Shown here one piece after another: positions 5,239-7,146 of a DNA stretch of 7,146 nucleotides (its first letter is position 1; every line of letters starts with the position of its first letter). The stretch is taken from NCBI GenBank assembly GCA_004557035.1, contig SFFB01000051.1:1-7146 (forward strand), read 5' to 3'. This DNA is from Bacteroidales bacterium (GTDB lineage Bacteria > Bacteroidota > Bacteroidia > Bacteroidales > Bacteroidaceae). The notes beneath the pieces are model-generated. The model was not told where the DNA came from. It saw only the letters and a program-made list of their open reading frames with translations, and made no database searches. The position numbers were made by a program, and so were the translations under genes.

Positions 5239-6366
5239 ATGAAAAAGTTGAAATTGATGACAATCGTGGGCACACGCCCGGAAATCATCAAGATGTCGGC
5301 CATCATCAAAAAGGCCGACAAATATTTTGACCACGTGCTCGTGCACACCGGTCAGAACTATGATTACAACCTCAATGAGGTGTTTTTCAAAGACCTTGGT
5401 CTGCGCGAACCAGACTATTACTTAGGTGTGGTGGGGCGCAATATCGGTGAGACTATGGGCAATGTGATTTCTAAGGCCTACAACCTTATGGCAGAGGTGA
5501 AGCCTGATGCAGTCATCGTGCTCGGCGACACCAATTCCTGTCTGTCCATCATTGCCGCCAAGCGCTTGAAAATTCCCATCTTCCATATGGAGGCGGGCAA
5601 TCGTTGCAAAGATGAAAATCTGCCCGAAGAGGTGATACGCCGCATCGTGGATGTCACCGCAGACGTGAATCTCTGCTATTCGGAGCACGCACGACGCTAC
5701 ATCCTCGCATCGGGTGTGAAGCCGGAATATACCTATGTGGTCGGCTCGCCGATGGCAGAGGTGTTAAAATCGTGTCAAGACCGGATAGATGCATCGGATG
5801 TGCTGACTCGATTGAAATTGCAACCCCATAAATACATTCTTCTCTCAGCTCATCGCGAGGAAAATATTGATATTGAGGAAAACTTCTTTTCACTGATGAA
5901 TGCCGTCAATGCCATGGCCGAGACTTACGATATGCCCATACTTTACAGCTGTCATCCTCGCAGTGAGAAGATGATAGAGAAGCGCGGCTTTAAGTTTGAT
6001 ACGCGTGTCATACAGAGCCAGCCGCTTGGTTTTTTCGACTACAACAAGTTGCAACAAAATGCGTTTTGCGTAGTGTCTGACTCAGGCACTGTGCCCGAGG
6101 AGGGGGCATATTTTAAGTTCCCGGCTGTGAGTGTACGCACCTCAACGGAGCGGCCGGAGGCGATGGATAAAGGCGTGTTTACCATTGGGTCAATATCATC
6201 GGAGGCCGTGTGTCAAGCCGTCGGTATGGCGGTTGAGATGCACAACAATGGTGACGACGCCTGCGATGTGCCCGCATATGTGGATGATAATGTCTCAACC
6301 AAGGTGGTGAAACTCATTCAGAGCTATACGGGAATAATCAATAAGATGGTTTGGCGAAAAATCTAA
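5239..6366 (+). CDS. wecB: UDP-HexNAc 2-epimerase, non-hydrolysing (WecB/CapG/WbvD family)
   Basis: This enzyme inverts C2 of a UDP-N-acetyl sugar through reversible UDP elimination. Its 375 residues are the usual family length. Visible motifs are GTRPEIIKMS (11-20), HTGQNYD (36-42), GDTNS (96-100, with the conserved Asp97), HMEAGNRC (116-123, Glu118), LPEE (128-131, Glu131), SAHREEN (203-209, His205), HPR (239-241), SDSGTVPEEG (280-289) and RTSTERPEA (300-308). EAGNRC and DSGT are characteristic of the CapG/WbjD branch rather than E. coli-type WecB, so the likely substrate is the deoxy-L-sugar made by the two genes before it, here UDP-L-RhaNAc to UDP-L-QuiNAc. One oddity is PEEVIRR (129-135), where the family usually has PEExNR; an isoleucine replaces the asparagine. 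It starts 10 bp after the previous stop. The family is certain; the substrate is inferred. Confidence 0.92.
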   Translation: MKKLKLMTIVGTRPEIIKMSAIIKKADKYFDHVLVHTGQNYDYNLNEVFFKDLGLREPDYYLGVVGRNIGETMGNVISKAYNLMAEVKPDAVIVLGDTNSCLSIIAAKRLKIPIFHMEAGNRCKDENLPEEVIRRIVDVTADVNLCYSEHARRYILASGVKPEYTYVVGSPMAEVLKSCQDRIDASDVLTRLKLQPHKYILLSAHREENIDIEENFFSLMNAVNAMAETYDMPILYSCHPRSEKMIEKRGFKFDTRVIQSQPLGFFDYNKLQQNAFCVVSDSGTVPEEGAYFKFPAVSVRTSTERPEAMDKGVFTIGSISSEAVCQAVGMAVEMHNNGDDACDVPAYVDDNVSTKVVKLIQSYTGIINKMVWRKI

Positions 6367-6379
6367 ATAGATACATTCT

Positions 6380-7096
6380 ATGATTGGTATTATAGGCGGA
6401 AATGGTGTGGCTGCGACCAACAGGCTGTGTCAGATAATAGAAGAAAAATGCACTCTTGATGGTGCATTCCGCGATTGCCATCATCCTGAGATGATAATCT
6501 GGCAAGCGACGCAGGCTCCCTCAAGGAGTATGTATCTTGAGGGACGTGGAGAAAGTTTTCTCGATGATTATGTGCATATAGGAAAGAAACTGAAAGTATG
6601 TGGATGTAATACTTTGTGTATGTGTTGTAATACGGCTCACTACTTTATTGAAGAGTTGGAGGATAAAATTGGAGTCCGGTTTATCAATGTGCTTACAGAA
6701 GTCAGTAAAGCCATAAATCAAATCGGTGGGAGTAAAATTGGTGTAATGTGTTCAGACGGCCTTCGAGAGGTTGGATTGTATGAGAAGGAAATAACGAGAC
6801 TTAATCCTAATGCGACAGTGCTTTACCCACCCCAATACTTGCAGACTATTGTCACAAAAGGTATTTGCAATGCAAAGAATACAAAGCGCTTTTTGCCTAT
6901 AAGTCATAAAGATAATCCACATTTCTGTTTTTCTCAAGTTTGTGATTGGTTTGAGGCACAAGGCTGTGACACTATTGTTGCCGGTTGCACTGACATAAGA
7001 AATATATTTTTTAGAAAGTCAACAATTCAATTGAATTACATCGACAGCTTAGAGGTCTTGGCTGATGCTGTCTTAAAAATAAGTAAGCAACAATGA
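6380..7096 (+). CDS. Aspartate/glutamate racemase family protein
   Basis: This 238-residue protein is of the cofactor-independent Asp/Glu racemase superfamily. It opens with GIIGGNGVAATNR (3-15), the usual N-terminal glycine motif. The first catalytic cysteine is in MCCNTAH (Cys83) and the second in AGCTDIR (Cys203); the common form of the latter is GCTE, so an Asp replaces the Glu. TQAPSRSMYLEGRGESF (44-60) is a substrate-side loop. Both cysteines are present, so it is probably active as a racemase or epimerase of an acidic or similar amino acid, but the substrate cannot be read. It follows the 2-epimerase by 13 bp and overlaps the next gene by ATGA, so it is part of the operon. Possible uses are a D-amino-acid decoration of the polysaccharide or a step toward an unusual substituent (inference). 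It is more AT-rich than the rest (bases 6781-6840 are 42% GC). Confidence 0.88.
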   Translation: MIGIIGGNGVAATNRLCQIIEEKCTLDGAFRDCHHPEMIIWQATQAPSRSMYLEGRGESFLDDYVHIGKKLKVCGCNTLCMCCNTAHYFIEELEDKIGVRFINVLTEVSKAINQIGGSKIGVMCSDGLREVGLYEKEITRLNPNATVLYPPQYLQTIVTKGICNAKNTKRFLPISHKDNPHFCFSQVCDWFEAQGCDTIVAGCTDIRNIFFRKSTIQLNYIDSLEVLADAVLKISKQQ

Positions 7097-7146
7097 AATT
7101 TCTATTTGATTTAGATGGAACGGTTACATCAGCAGAAACCCTTCCT
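7093..7146 (+). CDS. HAD-superfamily phosphatase, N-terminal fragment (cut by window end)
   Basis: Only 18 codons are inside the window: MKFLFDLDGTVTSAETLP. FDLDGTVT is HAD motif I, with the nucleophile Asp6 and the acid/base Asp8 (DxDGT). A phosphoserine-phosphatase-like (HAD-IB) or related small-molecule phosphatase is the most natural reading, but a cap domain and motifs II-IV are needed to decide. The ATG overlaps the racemase stop (ATGA at 7093-7096), implying translational coupling and a shared pathway. Confidence 0.75.
   Translation, partial: MKFLFDLDGTVTSAETLP

Overview
The window looks like a chromosomal segment of a Bacteroidales bacterium, most likely Prevotella-like. The reasons are a Bacteroidetes-type HU-related DNA-binding protein, a VirE/VapE-type P-loop protein of the kind common in that order, a Bacteroidetes-style promoter (TTG, 21 bases, TATTTTTG), and the absence of clear Shine-Dalgarno sequences. 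It is the edge of a surface-polysaccharide (capsule, O-antigen or exopolysaccharide) locus. The genus is an inference; I could not search a database.

Layout. (1) 2-616 (+) is the C-terminal half of a UDP-glucose 6-dehydrogenase whose start lies outside the window. (2) 617-888 is non-coding and structured. It holds a strong hairpin (720-750) between two 14-bp direct repeats, one copy of a 37-bp inverted repeat (762-798), and a perfect-stem hairpin (826-858) that serves the gene on the minus strand. (3) 889-2259 (-) encodes a VirE/VapE-family P-loop protein and 2542-3177 (+) encodes an HU-related protein with a C-terminal winged-helix-like extension. They diverge from a 2260-2541 spacer that contains a promoter for virE and four tandem 22-bp GTAC-rich repeats forming a near-palindrome. 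(4) 3178-3309 holds the second, inverted copy of the 37-bp repeat (3238-3274). (5) 3310-7146 (+) is a tight sugar-nucleotide operon: a CapE-type UDP-GlcNAc dehydratase/epimerase, an RmlD/WbvR-like reductase, a CapG/WecB-type UDP-HexNAc 2-epimerase, an Asp/Glu-racemase-family protein, and the first 18 codons of a HAD-superfamily phosphatase. Gaps are 10-13 bp and the last pair overlaps by ATGA.

How the genes work together. The three sugar genes form a complete UDP-GlcNAc to UDP-2-acetamido-2,6-dideoxy-L-hexose pathway. The reductase is a plain RmlD-like protein with no room for the C-terminal cupin of CapF/WbjC, so UDP-L-RhaNAc followed by UDP-L-QuiNAc is a better prediction than UDP-L-FucNAc. 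Ugd would supply UDP-glucuronate for the same surface polymer. The racemase and HAD phosphatase probably begin a further modification branch whose product cannot be read from this window.

The most unusual structure is the virE/HU unit itself. Its two ends are homologous and inverted: an inner block at the end of each gene, then about 63 bp, then a 37-bp block with 36 identities. The two genes are transcribed outward from a central near-palindromic array, so the roughly 2.5-kb unit is close to mirror-symmetric. It carries no recognisable transposase or recombinase. It may be a mobilised or invertible cassette placed between two polysaccharide genes, or two copies of a dispersed gene-end repeat.
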